From positions 3,403,419 through 3,467,418 of the forward strand of contig CM030939.1 of NCBI GenBank assembly GCA_018136815.1: a stretch of DNA of 64,000 bases. The letters run 5' to 3'. This document shows positions 1-10,831 of the stretch, in pieces; the stretch's first letter is position 1; each line of letters begins with the position of its first letter. This DNA is from Isochrysis galbana. Taxonomy: Eukaryota; Haptophyta; Isochrysidales; Isochrysidaceae. The notes beneath the pieces were generated by a model, which was given only the letters and a program-made list of their open reading frames with translations, did no database searches and was not told the origin of the DNA. Both the position numbers and the translations under genes were made by a program.

Positions 1-1
1 C

Positions 2-3000
2 ATTAACCTGGCGGCGGCGCTAGGTGTTCAGGTGGCCGAGCTACTCGGCCACGCTCGTGATCAGACGCATGGGCACGTCTTCATACGCCGATTCCAGCCG
101 CAGCTTCTCGACGTGCTATGCAACACGGCCGTCCAGGTTCCGAAGCCCACCGTCGCCGCTCTCATGGACGTTGGCGACAGCGTGGCGGAGCTGCAATCTG
201 AAGCTTGCTTTCGCTTGCTACTCGACTGGCTAGAGCGCCTCGTCAAAAGGCCCGAGCTTCCCGCAGAGGCGGTCGTGGTCGCCGTCTGTTCGCGACTAGA
301 CACGCTACTCTCGCCGCCCGGCTGGCCTGCGGCGCCGCGCACTGTTGGCGTGCTCCGTCTAGTGAGCCTGCTGCTGCGCCTAGCGCCGAGCTTAGTCCTG
401 CGATGCCAAGCGGGCAGCCCTAGCCGTTTGCTCGTCCAACTGTTGCAGATGCTCACCCCCCACTCAACTCTGACGGCCGTCCAAGCAAGTGTAGCCCGCG
501 TTGAATTCCTTAGGCTTCTGCCGCAGTTGCTGCGCTCCCTCCGGCCCTCGACGCCGACGAGGGCAAGCCTCGACGCTCTCATTGCGGCACTTCGCGCCCT
601 GCTCGAGGAGGAAATGCCGTTGCGCTTCGGCGAGCTAGACGCTCAACGGAAGGTCGAGGTCGAGGAGGTATGGATGCCGTTACTTGATGTAGTAGGAGAC
701 CCAGCGGTGCGCTCGCGTGAACTTCTCGGTATGATACTCCGCCTGCCAGCCGTCGTTGAGTCCGCGTCCTCAAGGGAGACTTGCCATTCGCTTGCAGACG
801 GGTTTCGCCGTGCGGCCGGCGACATGGTGCAGGCAGTCGCGCTGGATCCGTGCGCGGGTGGCGCCTCCGCGGCCGAGCTCTGGTCCGATGTGATGACCTG
901 CGTTTTTGCGGCCCAGGAGACTGGCCCACGGTGGGAGGAACGGCTGGCAGCGCATCAATGGGTGGGTCTGCCGTTGGTAGAGGCGATGCCCTCAGAGGTT
1001 GCACTCCTCGAGTTGTTGGAGCCCTCGATGCCCGTCCTCGCTCGCTTTTGGACGGATGATTCGTGGCCTTCGCGGCTGCCCAGCGCCACGGCGGCACTAT
1101 GCGGCGCACTCGTGATGCGGCGGGCCGCATATGATCTCATGGGCGCAGTCATCTCCCGCGTGTCGACGTCACACTTGGAGCCCCGGGGTCGGCTGTTGAT
1201 CGCCGCCGGCAGCGACGCGCCGGAATCGCTTAAGCAAACTATGGTGAAAACGACCGCGATCGCTGCAAAGGAGTGGCTGCAGCTACCCGCGCCTCCCACG
1301 GCCGAGACCAGCGAAGTCGTTGTCGCCAAGCTCAAACGCCAGATGCATGTTGCCGCCTATGGAGCATTCTGCGAGATGGTGCTACAGACTCAAAGCAAGC
1401 CCGAGACAGTGAACAAGCTCCTGTTCAATTGGAAGTGCCTCTGGCATAACGTCGTCGACCCCGAGGCGAAGTTTGAGTTGCCATCAAGCTCAAACTTCGC
1501 AACCGCGCCCGCCGGCGCCTTCCTCGCCAGTCTTACTGGTGTGCTTAGTTCCTCACCTCTGCCATCCCTCTTAAGCGTGGCTGGCGCCGGCGGCTTCTCA
1601 CCCTCGCAAGCGCTCTACAGCAGTAGCCTCTCGCTGGACATGCCAACCGGTGGGTCCTCTGATGTGCTTGGCGATGGCACACCTCGCGGTCTTGAGAGCT
1701 CCGCTGCAACTCCCACCTCCCAGATGTCTCAAATGGCTGAGGCGACGCCAGGCGACCCATCCATCGATGGACATTTCGCGGCCAAAGGGACGATAGAGTC
1801 GGGGCTCGCGGAGGCAACGGACGCAGCTGAGGGAGAAGTCGAGCTGGATTGCTTGAATCGCCAGCCAATTATGGGAGTGCTCATGCGAGCCATCTGTCGG
1901 CTGCGCGCCAAAAACCTCGAGCTTTCCAACGAGCATGGGATGCCCATCTGGATGGATAAGATCCGTCAGCTCCTCGTGGACGAGAGCTTGGCAACGTACC
2001 CGGTCCGCCTCTTGGCAGCCAGGCTCGCACTCAACATGAGCTACCTGCCCAAGTTGATTGGCGTCGGCGTATGTACGCCGACACCAGCCATCACCGCAAC
2101 TTCCCCCCCGGACTTGGTGGGCTCGCCATCGATACGCCTTCTCTTTGTGCACGCGCCCCACTGGGTCGGGCCCCTTGCGCGCGTCGCGCTAGAGACCCTT
2201 CAAGCGAGCGGGACTTTCCACTACCTCGCGCGCCGACTTGTACACCTCGTTGCGGACTTGTGCGCCGACGGTCTCGACGAGGCTGATGCCAACCTCCATG
2301 CGCTGCTCTCCCACCTCGTCGAGCGGGCTTCAGCCCGGTGCGAGCACGCTAAGAGCTTGGACCTTAATGTGGACGCAGTACGAGCGCTGCTCGGATCGTG
2401 CATCGTCAAATTCGGGTCGCGGCTGCAGCTGCGCCGATTGGGGCTGCGTAAGATGCTCGCTTGTAGGTTCAGTAGTGACGAGAAGCGGGAAATACGCACA
2501 CGAATTGTGGCGCTCGATTTGCTCGACGCGATCATGGCCAATGGCTTGGCATTTGCCGACGATGAGGCGATGCTCACGATGGCAGGAGGTCATTGGCGCA
2601 CCTTTGTACCGTCGGCCTCACCAGCCCACGGTGAGAGGGCCGAAGTTCCGAGCGACGAGTACACGCCCGCCACACCCGCCGAGATGCTCACCGCGCTCAC
2701 TTCATGCTTGATGCACAGCCGCAAGAGAGTCTTTGAGAAGGGCGCCAAAGTGTTGGGCGCGGCGCTCGCACAAATGAGCGGCTTCTCGCCTGCGACTGGT
2801 GGCTCGATCGCCTCGAATCTGCTAGCTGCAGCAGAGGCGAAGATCTACTCTGAGTTGGCGAAAGGCATGGGCCGCGGCTCACAAGCAGACATTGCACGCC
2901 TACTCGTGCAACTCGACCGCCTATCCGGCGCCTTCCCGCGTATCCTTGAGCTCAACCGACGGCAGCTCGGGTTGTGGGCACGCCGTCACTTGACCACTGT

Positions 3001-6000
3001 GCACGGAGACGGGCGCGTGAACGTGCTGAACTGTCTCGCGCATGCCGCCTCGCGTGAGCGAGCACGAGCAACGTGGGAGGCAGGCGGTGCCGAGCCGGTG
3101 CCGATTAATGGCGACGACGGTGCGCCGCAGATCACTCGCGATATTTCGGACGACGAGTGGTCAGCAGTGCTTGGCCAAACCCAGAGGGAAGTGCAACTAG
3201 CCGCGCTTGGCTTGCTAGAAGAGCTGGCGCATGTGCGGCCGCCAACCGAGCTCCTTGCGCGACTACCGGTTTTGCAGGTGTCCATTGCGCGACATCGCGA
3301 GGCAGCGATGCGCGGAACGTACCAGCGGTTACTCCGCCGCCTAAGTGAACGGTTGGAACAGCTCGGTACGGACGTTGACGACAAGAGCGAGGAGCTCTTG
3401 CGTGGTGGGCTACTGCTCGGGTTGCGCGACGCCGACGATGAGCTGCGAGCGTCAGCATTAGACTATTGGCATGAGCGCTTGCCTAAGGCCTCCACTGCGC
3501 GGCTCACCGCCTGCTTTGAGCAGCTCTACGCACCGGCCATCGAGGCGCAGTGGCTCCACATGTCCGCAGTTCTTCTACTCCAGTTGGTGCACGCCTCTCC
3601 CAGCTTCCGCACGTCGATCTTCGAGCGCACTCTACTCGACGGCATGTCGCTGCAGGTCGTTTCGCTCGCCCCGACACTTGACGGCGCATCGGTCGCGATG
3701 CAGCCTTGGGGCGCATCATTCTTTACCCAATCGCAGCAGGCGTACGAGGGTGGAGGTGCCCCTGGACAGCTGCGCGCGACCCAGCCGGCCATCTTTTCCT
3801 TGACTCAAACACACGGAGCTTCCGGAGGGGGTGCCATAAGTACATACAGCTCGCAGCCGGCGGCAGGAGGGTCAGTAGATGTGGTTGCACGCACCGGTGT
3901 GCTCCCGCCGGTGCCGAGTTTCTCCGGCTCTGCATCTTCCCAGGCGACAGGAGACTGGATAAAGGACCCGATGCGAGGCCAGCGCTCTACGTCAGCTGCG
4001 GGGATGAGCGCGCACCGGCGCATGGTGACCGATGCGGTGCGGCAACGGCAGCCCCCGATCGCGGTCATGCGCACTTATCGCTCGGGCGAGGTACCCGACA
4101 TCGGTCTCGCGCCACACGATTTCTTCACACCCCTTGCTCGCCTTGCACATCACGACCCGCTCGTTGCAAAACACACGCTCGTGCATTTGTACGACGCGAT
4201 CCGGCGGCAGCGCATGCTTGATGGTGCGCCGCACGCACAGCTTGAGCGGCTGCGGAGAGGTGTGAGCAGACTCCTCAGTTCGCACGCAGGCGGGCCCGCC
4301 GTCGTCGCGTGCCTGCATGAGCTTGCGCTCACAGAGGAGGACACGTCAACATGGCTTGAAGCAGCCGTCGTTGCCGACTCGGCCCACCGGACGGGGACGG
4401 TGCACTCGGCCGTGCGCATTCTCGAACAACAGCTCCTTGCAGGCGCGCCGGAGCCACGGCGCTCGAAGAAGTCGAGGAGCGCAGGCGCCGAGCTAGTGCT
4501 AGCGGGGTTAGGCGGGCGGCCGGCGCGCACACTGCTAATAGAGCTGTACCGATCCCTCGGCGATGAGGACGTCGTGCGTGGCTTGGCGGCTGAGGTGGCC
4601 AGCACAAATGCGCTGCGCGCTGCGCTCGAGGCAGAGGCTCGCGGTGATTCGGGGGCGGCTCTAGAGGAGTACGAGGCAGCGCTTCAGCAGGGCACCAGTG
4701 GCGAAGAGGAGTCGCAGCTGGCACAACGCGGCAGGAGGGCTTGTTTGCTGCGGCTTGGCCGATGGACGGAGCTGCTTACTACCTCGGAACAGTTGCTCGC
4801 CTTCTCCAACGTGCGGCTGGGCTCTTGGCGCGAGGCCGCACACGAGCCTTGGGTGCGCATGCTGCTTGCAAGCGCAGCAAAGGCTGACGCCGAGGCCGAA
4901 GGCTGGGTATCGTGGCGGCCCCGCGCCGAGGCGGGCCCGGGCTGGCCCCACCCTAAGGGCGACAAGGATGTGTTGCTCGAGGTAGGGCTAGGGTACTTGC
5001 TTGTCCTCGAGCGGCTTGCTGCGCGTTCGGAAGGTGAAGCGCGTGCGCTCTTACCAGATTGCGTGAACGCCTTCATTGGGCGCTGGTCTACACTTAATCC
5101 GCGTGCCAAGATGGCGCGGCTCGAGGAGCTGCCCCAGTTGCAAATCCTTGCGGAGGCCGAGGAGCTCTTGTCATTGACCCGCTCGCGGCTCGTGGTCGAG
5201 TGTGGCCTGGGCGGGTACTCACTTGGACAGGGAACGACAGCTCTGCTCGCAAGTTGGCGGGATCGCTGCCCGTCGACGACTAGACATGACGCTGTCGTGT
5301 GGGACGACTTTGTCCGCTCGCGGACGCTGATGTACGCCTTGCTTCGGGAGGGCGTCCAACGCGAGCTGAAGGTCGCCGACTTCAAAAGCGGCACGGAGCG
5401 GAGAGCGCTCGAGGAGGCGTTCGAGGCGGCAGCCGTGGGCGGCCTTGTGAACTCGCATCAGTATGCCGCACAAGCGATGCGCACGCAAGGGGATTTCGAG
5501 CCCGCGCGAGCCCACGTGCTAGCCGCTCATGTCCTGCGCAAGAACCACCCGACCCTAGTGCCGCCGGCTGGCATGGCGCACATCGTGGGGATGCTGCGCC
5601 ACAGGCTCGAGAAGGACGCCGCGCGTCAAGGCGGTGCTGCCTCCGTCGCTGACCTTCGTGAAGTATGGCAAAAAACTTGTGAGCTTGCGTTAAGCCCCAG
5701 AGCCCCGCCGCCCGACCAGCTAGCTGAGCTTTGCGCCCTGCGGGCGGAGGTAGCTAGTTTGATGCTTGCCTGCGGCGGGCACGATGGCACTGCGTGGGCG
5801 AGGGAGGCGCGCTCAGGCCTGGCGCGTCTACTCGAGGAGGGGTTGGGTAGAGCAGGTGCTCGGGCCTCCGCGTCCCATCACCTCCCCGACGCGCGGCTCA
5901 AGCTCGTCGACTTGTGCATTGCCGAGCTAGGCCGTTTGTCCTTGGGCCCGGAAGATGCGCCTCGTGTCGCTAAGCTGGCCTTCAGCCAGGTGGCGCGTGC

Positions 6001-8098
6001 GATGGGAGAAGGCAGCCTTGCGGCTCGTGATCGACTGCCGACGGCGCTCTCCTTGTTACGCAGCCGGCCGCAGCTGTGGGCGGAGGCAAGAATGCTGCTT
6101 GACCAGTTTCCGGCTTGGCTTGCGCTCAAGTGGACCCCTCAGCTTCTTGCAACCATGGCCGAGCCGCATGGTGAGGTTGTTGTTCCTTTGATAGAAAGAA
6201 TGGCGAGGGCCTATCCGAGCAAGCTATATCACCCATTTACGCTCAGCCGGCGTGGGCTCGAGAAGCGGATCGTCAGTCTACCGTCGGCCGTGCGGGCAGC
6301 GGTTGGTCGTATGGCTGAGCTGCTACGCTCGCCGCGGCTCGAGCGTCTGGCGCTCGCCTTCGAGGACCTGACTCACCCACACCTCCGGCTAAAGGATACG
6401 CTCGACGAGGTGCTGCTGCTTATGCGTGAGGGGCGTTTCGAGGAGGCACGCGTCGCATTCAGCGAAGGGACTGCGTGGCTCCAGCAGCGCGAGCTTGGTC
6501 GGCTGCCAGCGGACGTGGCATCCCGTTTGAGCCCTGAACTCAGCGCGCTATGTGGGCCATCGGGCGAGCAGTTGCCGTCCACCGCTGCCGCTGTCCCGCC
6601 GTTCGCCAAGAAGGTTAGCGAGCTAGTCACTCGCTGGCGTTCTGCCGTGACCGAGTGGGAGAAGCGGCGGGCGGCCGAGTGCAAGCGTATCGTCACCTTC
6701 TCGCCATACCTCGCGGCCTACCACGCCGGCAACGAGACGTGCGGCATCGGCAGCGGGCCGCTTGACTCACTGGAGTTGCCGGCGGGCAATGCCGATGCGG
6801 AGCCCCTTGGTCACGAGCGCGTGGTTGCTGAGGCATTCGCTGACTCAATTCGCACGATGGATTCACTCCGTAGACCGAAGCAGCTCACGATCTATGGTTC
6901 CGATCAGAGGGTGCGCCGCTTTCTCGTGAAGGGCGGGGAGGATTTGCGGCAAGACGCGCGTGTGCAGCAGATCTTCGGCGAGATGCGCCGTGTACTCGAG
7001 ACTGACAGCCGATGCACCTCCCGTGGCCTAACAATCCGCACTTACTCTGTGCTGGCGCTCAACGAACGCGTGGGTCTCATTGAGTGGATTGAGGACACCT
7101 CCACGATGCTCGGACTCATCCGCCGGTCGGAGCGCAGCGCCTCCATCGGGAGGCAACCTGAGGTTTCGTCGATCAACCAGGCCGACGAGTCCTTCCGGCA
7201 AGTAGCTATGAACGCCAGACAAGCGGGCGGGCTACCAGGCTGGCTCGCGCTGCCTGCGCGCGAGACGGTGGGATGTCTTGAACGCTCTCACGCGCATGTA
7301 CACCCGCTGCTGCTCGCTCGGGGGCTGTTGGCACTCAGCGCAGGCGCCGAATCGTATCTCTCGATGCGCTCGGCTTTTGCGCGCTCGTTGGCCGTCTTGA
7401 CCATCGCTGGCCACGTGCTCGGCATCGGCGACCGGCACTTGGACAATTTCATGGTAGAGGAGGCCACCGGGTGCGTGGTAGGCATAGACTTTGGCCACGC
7501 CTTTGGCTCAGCCACGTACCTGCTGCCTCAGCCCGAGTTGATGGGAGTCCGGCTCACGCGCCAGCTCACATCAGTGTTACTCCCGCTAGACACTGGAGTA
7601 CTCTTGCGCTCTAGCATGGTCCACGTGTTGCGCGCCCTACGCGGCGCGCGAAGCGAGCTGTTGCGAGTGATGGACGTGTTCGTCTCAGAGCCTCTGCTTG
7701 ATTGGGCCAACCATGCCCGCAAATTGAATGCTGAGCAGCGGCGCGCGCTCAATGCCGCCGACGTAGACGCTGAGCGCCCAGCCGACTTTCAGCCCGGTAC
7801 GGAGGTGTCCAATGCGTGGGTTCGCAACAGGATGGCTGCGGTCGAGGCCAAGCTGAGCGGCGGCTCATCGGCGCATGTCACCCTCAGCGAGGTGCGCCTC
7901 TCCACAATCCGCTTGCTAACCAGCGATGTCGCGCAAGATAGGATCCGCGAGGTGGTCCTCGGACCGGCCGGGTCGCTCCGGCGCACGCTTCCCGCGTCAG
8001 GGCTCTCGCCTGAGCAGCAGGTAGATGTGCTCATCGAGCAAGCCACCGACCCTGAGATTCTCGGCAGAACCTACTTTGGGTGGAGGCCTTGGTTGTGA
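2..8098 (+). CDS. PRKDC: DNA-PKcs-type PI3K-related kinase, C-terminal part (5' end outside window)
   Basis: The frame is open from the first bases of the window, so the start lies to the left; 2,698 codons are visible against about 4,100 residues in human DNA-PKcs. The family is the nuclear Ser/Thr kinase that works with Ku in non-homologous end joining. The C-terminus is diagnostic: VKGGEDLRQD with the ATP-binding-lobe Lys at visible residue 2310, catalytic loop GIGDRHLDN at 2474-2482, IDFGHAFGSAT with the metal-binding Asp 2496, and a FATC end ATDPEILGRTYFGWRPWL. These match DNA-PKcs better than ATM, ATR or mTOR. Around residue 1340, IAVMRTYRSGEVPDI resembles the segment following the vertebrate ABCDE phosphorylation cluster, and the region just before it is rich in S/T-Q pairs. 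No intron is evident across 8 kb, unlike the neighbouring TMEM94 gene. Stop is TGA at 8096-8098. Identity is firm; exact domain edges are inferred. Confidence 0.93.
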   Translation: MNLAAALGVQVAELLGHARDQTHGHVFIRRFQPQLLDVLCNTAVQVPKPTVAALMDVGDSVAELQSEACFRLLLDWLERLVKRPELPAEAVVVAVCSRLDTLLSPPGWPAAPRTVGVLRLVSLLLRLAPSLVLRCQAGSPSRLLVQLLQMLTPHSTLTAVQASVARVEFLRLLPQLLRSLRPSTPTRASLDALIAALRALLEEEMPLRFGELDAQRKVEVEEVWMPLLDVVGDPAVRSRELLGMILRLPAVVESASSRETCHSLADGFRRAAGDMVQAVALDPCAGGASAAELWSDVMTCVFAAQETGPRWEERLAAHQWVGLPLVEAMPSEVALLELLEPSMPVLARFWTDDSWPSRLPSATAALCGALVMRRAAYDLMGAVISRVSTSHLEPRGRLLIAAGSDAPESLKQTMVKTTAIAAKEWLQLPAPPTAETSEVVVAKLKRQMHVAAYGAFCEMVLQTQSKPETVNKLLFNWKCLWHNVVDPEAKFELPSSSNFATAPAGAFLASLTGVLSSSPLPSLLSVAGAGGFSPSQALYSSSLSLDMPTGGSSDVLGDGTPRGLESSAATPTSQMSQMAEATPGDPSIDGHFAAKGTIESGLAEATDAAEGEVELDCLNRQPIMGVLMRAICRLRAKNLELSNEHGMPIWMDKIRQLLVDESLATYPVRLLAARLALNMSYLPKLIGVGVCTPTPAITATSPPDLVGSPSIRLLFVHAPHWVGPLARVALETLQASGTFHYLARRLVHLVADLCADGLDEADANLHALLSHLVERASARCEHAKSLDLNVDAVRALLGSCIVKFGSRLQLRRLGLRKMLACRFSSDEKREIRTRIVALDLLDAIMANGLAFADDEAMLTMAGGHWRTFVPSASPAHGERAEVPSDEYTPATPAEMLTALTSCLMHSRKRVFEKGAKVLGAALAQMSGFSPATGGSIASNLLAAAEAKIYSELAKGMGRGSQADIARLLVQLDRLSGAFPRILELNRRQLGLWARRHLTTVHGDGRVNVLNCLAHAASRERARATWEAGGAEPVPINGDDGAPQITRDISDDEWSAVLGQTQREVQLAALGLLEELAHVRPPTELLARLPVLQVSIARHREAAMRGTYQRLLRRLSERLEQLGTDVDDKSEELLRGGLLLGLRDADDELRASALDYWHERLPKASTARLTACFEQLYAPAIEAQWLHMSAVLLLQLVHASPSFRTSIFERTLLDGMSLQVVSLAPTLDGASVAMQPWGASFFTQSQQAYEGGGAPGQLRATQPAIFSLTQTHGASGGGAISTYSSQPAAGGSVDVVARTGVLPPVPSFSGSASSQATGDWIKDPMRGQRSTSAAGMSAHRRMVTDAVRQRQPPIAVMRTYRSGEVPDIGLAPHDFFTPLARLAHHDPLVAKHTLVHLYDAIRRQRMLDGAPHAQLERLRRGVSRLLSSHAGGPAVVACLHELALTEEDTSTWLEAAVVADSAHRTGTVHSAVRILEQQLLAGAPEPRRSKKSRSAGAELVLAGLGGRPARTLLIELYRSLGDEDVVRGLAAEVASTNALRAALEAEARGDSGAALEEYEAALQQGTSGEEESQLAQRGRRACLLRLGRWTELLTTSEQLLAFSNVRLGSWREAAHEPWVRMLLASAAKADAEAEGWVSWRPRAEAGPGWPHPKGDKDVLLEVGLGYLLVLERLAARSEGEARALLPDCVNAFIGRWSTLNPRAKMARLEELPQLQILAEAEELLSLTRSRLVVECGLGGYSLGQGTTALLASWRDRCPSTTRHDAVVWDDFVRSRTLMYALLREGVQRELKVADFKSGTERRALEEAFEAAAVGGLVNSHQYAAQAMRTQGDFEPARAHVLAAHVLRKNHPTLVPPAGMAHIVGMLRHRLEKDAARQGGAASVADLREVWQKTCELALSPRAPPPDQLAELCALRAEVASLMLACGGHDGTAWAREARSGLARLLEEGLGRAGARASASHHLPDARLKLVDLCIAELGRLSLGPEDAPRVAKLAFSQVARAMGEGSLAARDRLPTALSLLRSRPQLWAEARMLLDQFPAWLALKWTPQLLATMAEPHGEVVVPLIERMARAYPSKLYHPFTLSRRGLEKRIVSLPSAVRAAVGRMAELLRSPRLERLALAFEDLTHPHLRLKDTLDEVLLLMREGRFEEARVAFSEGTAWLQQRELGRLPADVASRLSPELSALCGPSGEQLPSTAAAVPPFAKKVSELVTRWRSAVTEWEKRRAAECKRIVTFSPYLAAYHAGNETCGIGSGPLDSLELPAGNADAEPLGHERVVAEAFADSIRTMDSLRRPKQLTIYGSDQRVRRFLVKGGEDLRQDARVQQIFGEMRRVLETDSRCTSRGLTIRTYSVLALNERVGLIEWIEDTSTMLGLIRRSERSASIGRQPEVSSINQADESFRQVAMNARQAGGLPGWLALPARETVGCLERSHAHVHPLLLARGLLALSAGAESYLSMRSAFARSLAVLTIAGHVLGIGDRHLDNFMVEEATGCVVGIDFGHAFGSATYLLPQPELMGVRLTRQLTSVLLPLDTGVLLRSSMVHVLRALRGARSELLRVMDVFVSEPLLDWANHARKLNAEQRRALNAADVDAERPADFQPGTEVSNAWVRNRMAAVEAKLSGGSSAHVTLSEVRLSTIRLLTSDVAQDRIREVVLGPAGSLRRTLPASGLSPEQQVDVLIEQATDPEILGRTYFGWRPWL

Positions 8099-8894
8099 GC
8101 ACTTGGGCGCAGTCGCCAGGTGCCCGGTGGGTCCCCGCAGTTCTTGGGCAACTCGATGGTGCATTGAGATGTCGTGCTCCGCTCAATCGCCGCCACTTTT
8201 CTCGCCCTCACTTTTTCTCTGCTGGGTGACTATTTGGTGCATTGGATTGGAAGTTCGTCCTTCGCTCACCCGCTCCGCTTTCCTCGCGCTCAATTTTTCT
8301 TGGTGTTGGCTGCACCCCCCCCCCCGAGGGCTACTTTACCACTTGCCGTCAGCATCTGCCTCGTTTTCCCGGTTTTCGGCCAACTACTACTACTACCCGG
8401 GAGATGCTGCCTCGTTTCCCCAGTTTTCGGTGAAAGAACCACTTTAAGATTTTTCGAATCAATGCAAAAGGAAGGAGTGGTTTGTGTTTGGAGTAAAATG
8501 TAAAATAGGCTCTATAGTGGTTGAACAAAGTCTCCGGCGTACAGTGGGATCATTACTGAGCGAGCCAAGATGTCGAAACAAGCGCGCGCTTGTTCGTGGC
8601 AAGTCTCGTTCGTAGCACAATCTTGAGACGGGGGGGGGGGGGGGACGCGCTACATGACGACGACGCACGTCACCACACCCCAAAAACTCAATCTTCTACT
8701 ACTAACACCACTCAATCAACAAAAGAGTTGAGAAAAGACGGCTTGCTTTCATTCGGTACCGGCAAGGAGGGGTCTCCCTCCCCCCCTCCCCCTGCTCCTC
8801 CCACCTCCTCTCTCCTCCCTGTCCTTCCCGCTCCTCCCCCGCTCCTCCCGATGAATAGGGAACGTGGCGAGAAACATACAGTAACCCGCCGGTG
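8099..8894. other. Intergenic, low-complexity
   Basis: This stretch follows the DNA-PKcs stop codon. It contains a C10 run near 8318, a G13 run near 8630 and a C/T-rich tract at 8770-8840. Short open frames occur but carry no recognisable motif. I see no gene. Confidence 0.6.
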
Positions 8895-9774
8895 GCCAGA
8901 ATCCTCAAAAAAAAACTGGAGGTTCAGGGCCAACACCTACTACTGGGGACTAATTTTCTCTACCTTCCGTTCGTCAACGCCCTTACTTCCTCTCCCTACG
9001 CCCCCTTACCTTCCCCCCCTCGTTCCTTTTTCTTTGGTTTCGGGGGTGCGGCCCTGGTGCTCTACCATGGGCCCGGCTCTTAGTGCGCGTTCCAGGCAGG
9101 TCTTTTTTTTGATTTGTGACATGGATGTCCTCGTGTCATCGAAGTATCTCCTGCGCCGTGTTTGTTTGCTCATGCGGCGTCGTGCTGGATGTTTCATGTT
9201 AGGTTTGTTTTCGGCGTGCGTTTGGTGGTGTCTAGCGCCTCGTCCCCAGGCTGTTCTCTAGATTGGCTGCCACCAAGTGTGATACTCCAAGGCTCGTGGC
9301 CAGGGAGAGAATTTCCGCGCTAGGCAGTGAAGTTGTCGTGTTTGTTTGTGTCGTATAACGGGCGTAGATCGTCCGGGCTGATCTTTTTTTTGGGGTTGTT
9401 TTCCCATGCCCGCCTGGGCGGTTCTTGCCGAGTCCGTTGAGTTGGCAAAAACAAGTGCGTAGCTCAGCTTAGTGAATCTTTCTACTATATTATTAGTAGT
9501 ATATAATTAGAACCGATTTCTCCGAGTGGTTGGTTGTGTTGTCGTATTGTATCTTGTAGAATTCAGTGATGATGAATCTCCACGCTAGCATGTACAGTAC
9601 GTCTAGCGGTTTTGGGCACGTGCCGCAGGGGTTGAGGAACAGTTTGTCTATGATTGATCTCTCTCTTGTCTTGTTCCGATCGCCGATCGGGATCGGGGGC
9701 GTGCGATCAAGGCGCTGCCTGCCAGGGAGAGTTTGGGTCAGTGGTGTGTGTTGGGCATGCATGCCATGAGACAT
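8895..9774 (-). mobile_element. LINE 3' end, decayed copy
   Basis: Read on the minus strand this is a diverged copy of the 3' end of the LINE at 10832-12782. At 9493-9774 the minus-strand frame encodes LAWRFIITEFYKIQYD, matching LIAWRFIITDFYRIHYD of the longer copy. Further on, the stretch around GGCAAGAACCGCCC and the 3' untranslated part with GCACCAGGGCCG also match. It ends near 8896 with a sense-strand T-run after a CCTGAACCTCCAG-like motif, just as the other copy ends. Stops interrupt the frame, so it is dead. Confidence 0.8.
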
Positions 9775-9777
9775 GTC

Positions 9778-9900
9778 AGGAAGGTGGGTGGTTCCTCCCC
9801 CACAACGGGGGAGGAGTGGAGGGGAGGGGGGGGCTCGTGCCCCCCCCCCCCCCCATGGGCGAACTAAGTATAAACTTAGTTGCTAGGGATGGCATATAGA
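9778..9900. repeat. Right-end module of the ATGGAGCGCGCC composite repeat family
   Basis: The segment GGTGGTTCCTCCCCCA, a G-rich run, GGGCTCGTGCCCC and CCATGGGCGAACTAAG is repeated nearly identically at 26487-26585. It ends in ACTAAGTATAAACTTAGT, an 18-base inverted repeat around TATAAA. Related hairpins occur at 21778, 22350, 36026, 56862 and 57280. Confidence 0.6.
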
Positions 9901-10831
9901 TAGAGAGAAAAAAAATCTTCTTAAGAAAACCCGCTACGTGTGCGGCGTGAGGCAGTGTGCTAGTGTACTTCCCTACTACCCAACCTTAACCCCTAACAAC
10001 CCCCTCCCCCTTTCCCAGTTCCCTCATTGGCGGAGAAGCTGGTTCCGGGGAGGCCGCGCGCGCTGCTTCGGCCAGGAGTTGGAGAGAAGGGGGCGGGAGA
10101 CTGTGGCTCATCTTTTGATTTCGGTGTTAGCTCTGGTTATCCTCCCTTAGGTACTTCAGGCTCCTTCTTTAATAACTACTGTGATTCCTACCCAGAGATG
10201 CATCTACTTTAGGTGATGTGTCGTAGGTCCAGCCCCCTTGCCGCCTGCAAGAGGTCCTCCGACGTTCCTATGTTGAAATCCTTGTCCACCGTGTACAGCG
10301 GTCGAGCGTTTGAAACTGTCCACACAAGAAGGGGGGGGGAGGGGAGACGTGTCGTGACGTCGGTTGTGTCCTGTGCCCCCCCCCCTTCCCCCCTGTGTGT
10401 GTGATGTGTGTGTGTGTGTGTCCCTGTGCCCCCCTGTGTGTGTCTGTGTGTGTGCTCCCCAAGTAAGCGTACCTGTTGTCCGTTGTAGTCATGGCGAAAC
10501 GTGTGTGTGCTGTGGGGTGGGCGCTGGGGACCTTCGTGGATGGAGTCGTGGATTGGGTTGGAGGGTGTCCACCACAGTGGACAGCGCGCGCCGCGCGAGA
10601 GAGGCGAAGCGAGCGTCCCGAAGAGTCTTGTGATCTAACTTGTAGTTTACGTTCATAGGTCAAATTCTTCTCATGCAATATCGACCGCAGTAATAGTAGA
10701 CACATGTCATAACATACCACAGATACGAAAGCGTCATCCACGCTGCACAAGAAGACATGACCTTGACCTTGGATCCGAACATACATTAACCTCCGGGTGA
10801 CAACGAAAGGTGTTAGCAGGGATGGGGATAA
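9901..10831. other. Intergenic with (TG)n tract
   Basis: The spacer between two LINE copies. It carries a G-run near 10331, C-runs near 10377 and a TG/C microsatellite at 10395-10455. The 207-codon minus-strand frame across it reads through the microsatellite and the antisense of the LINE, so I do not accept it as a gene. Confidence 0.55.
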
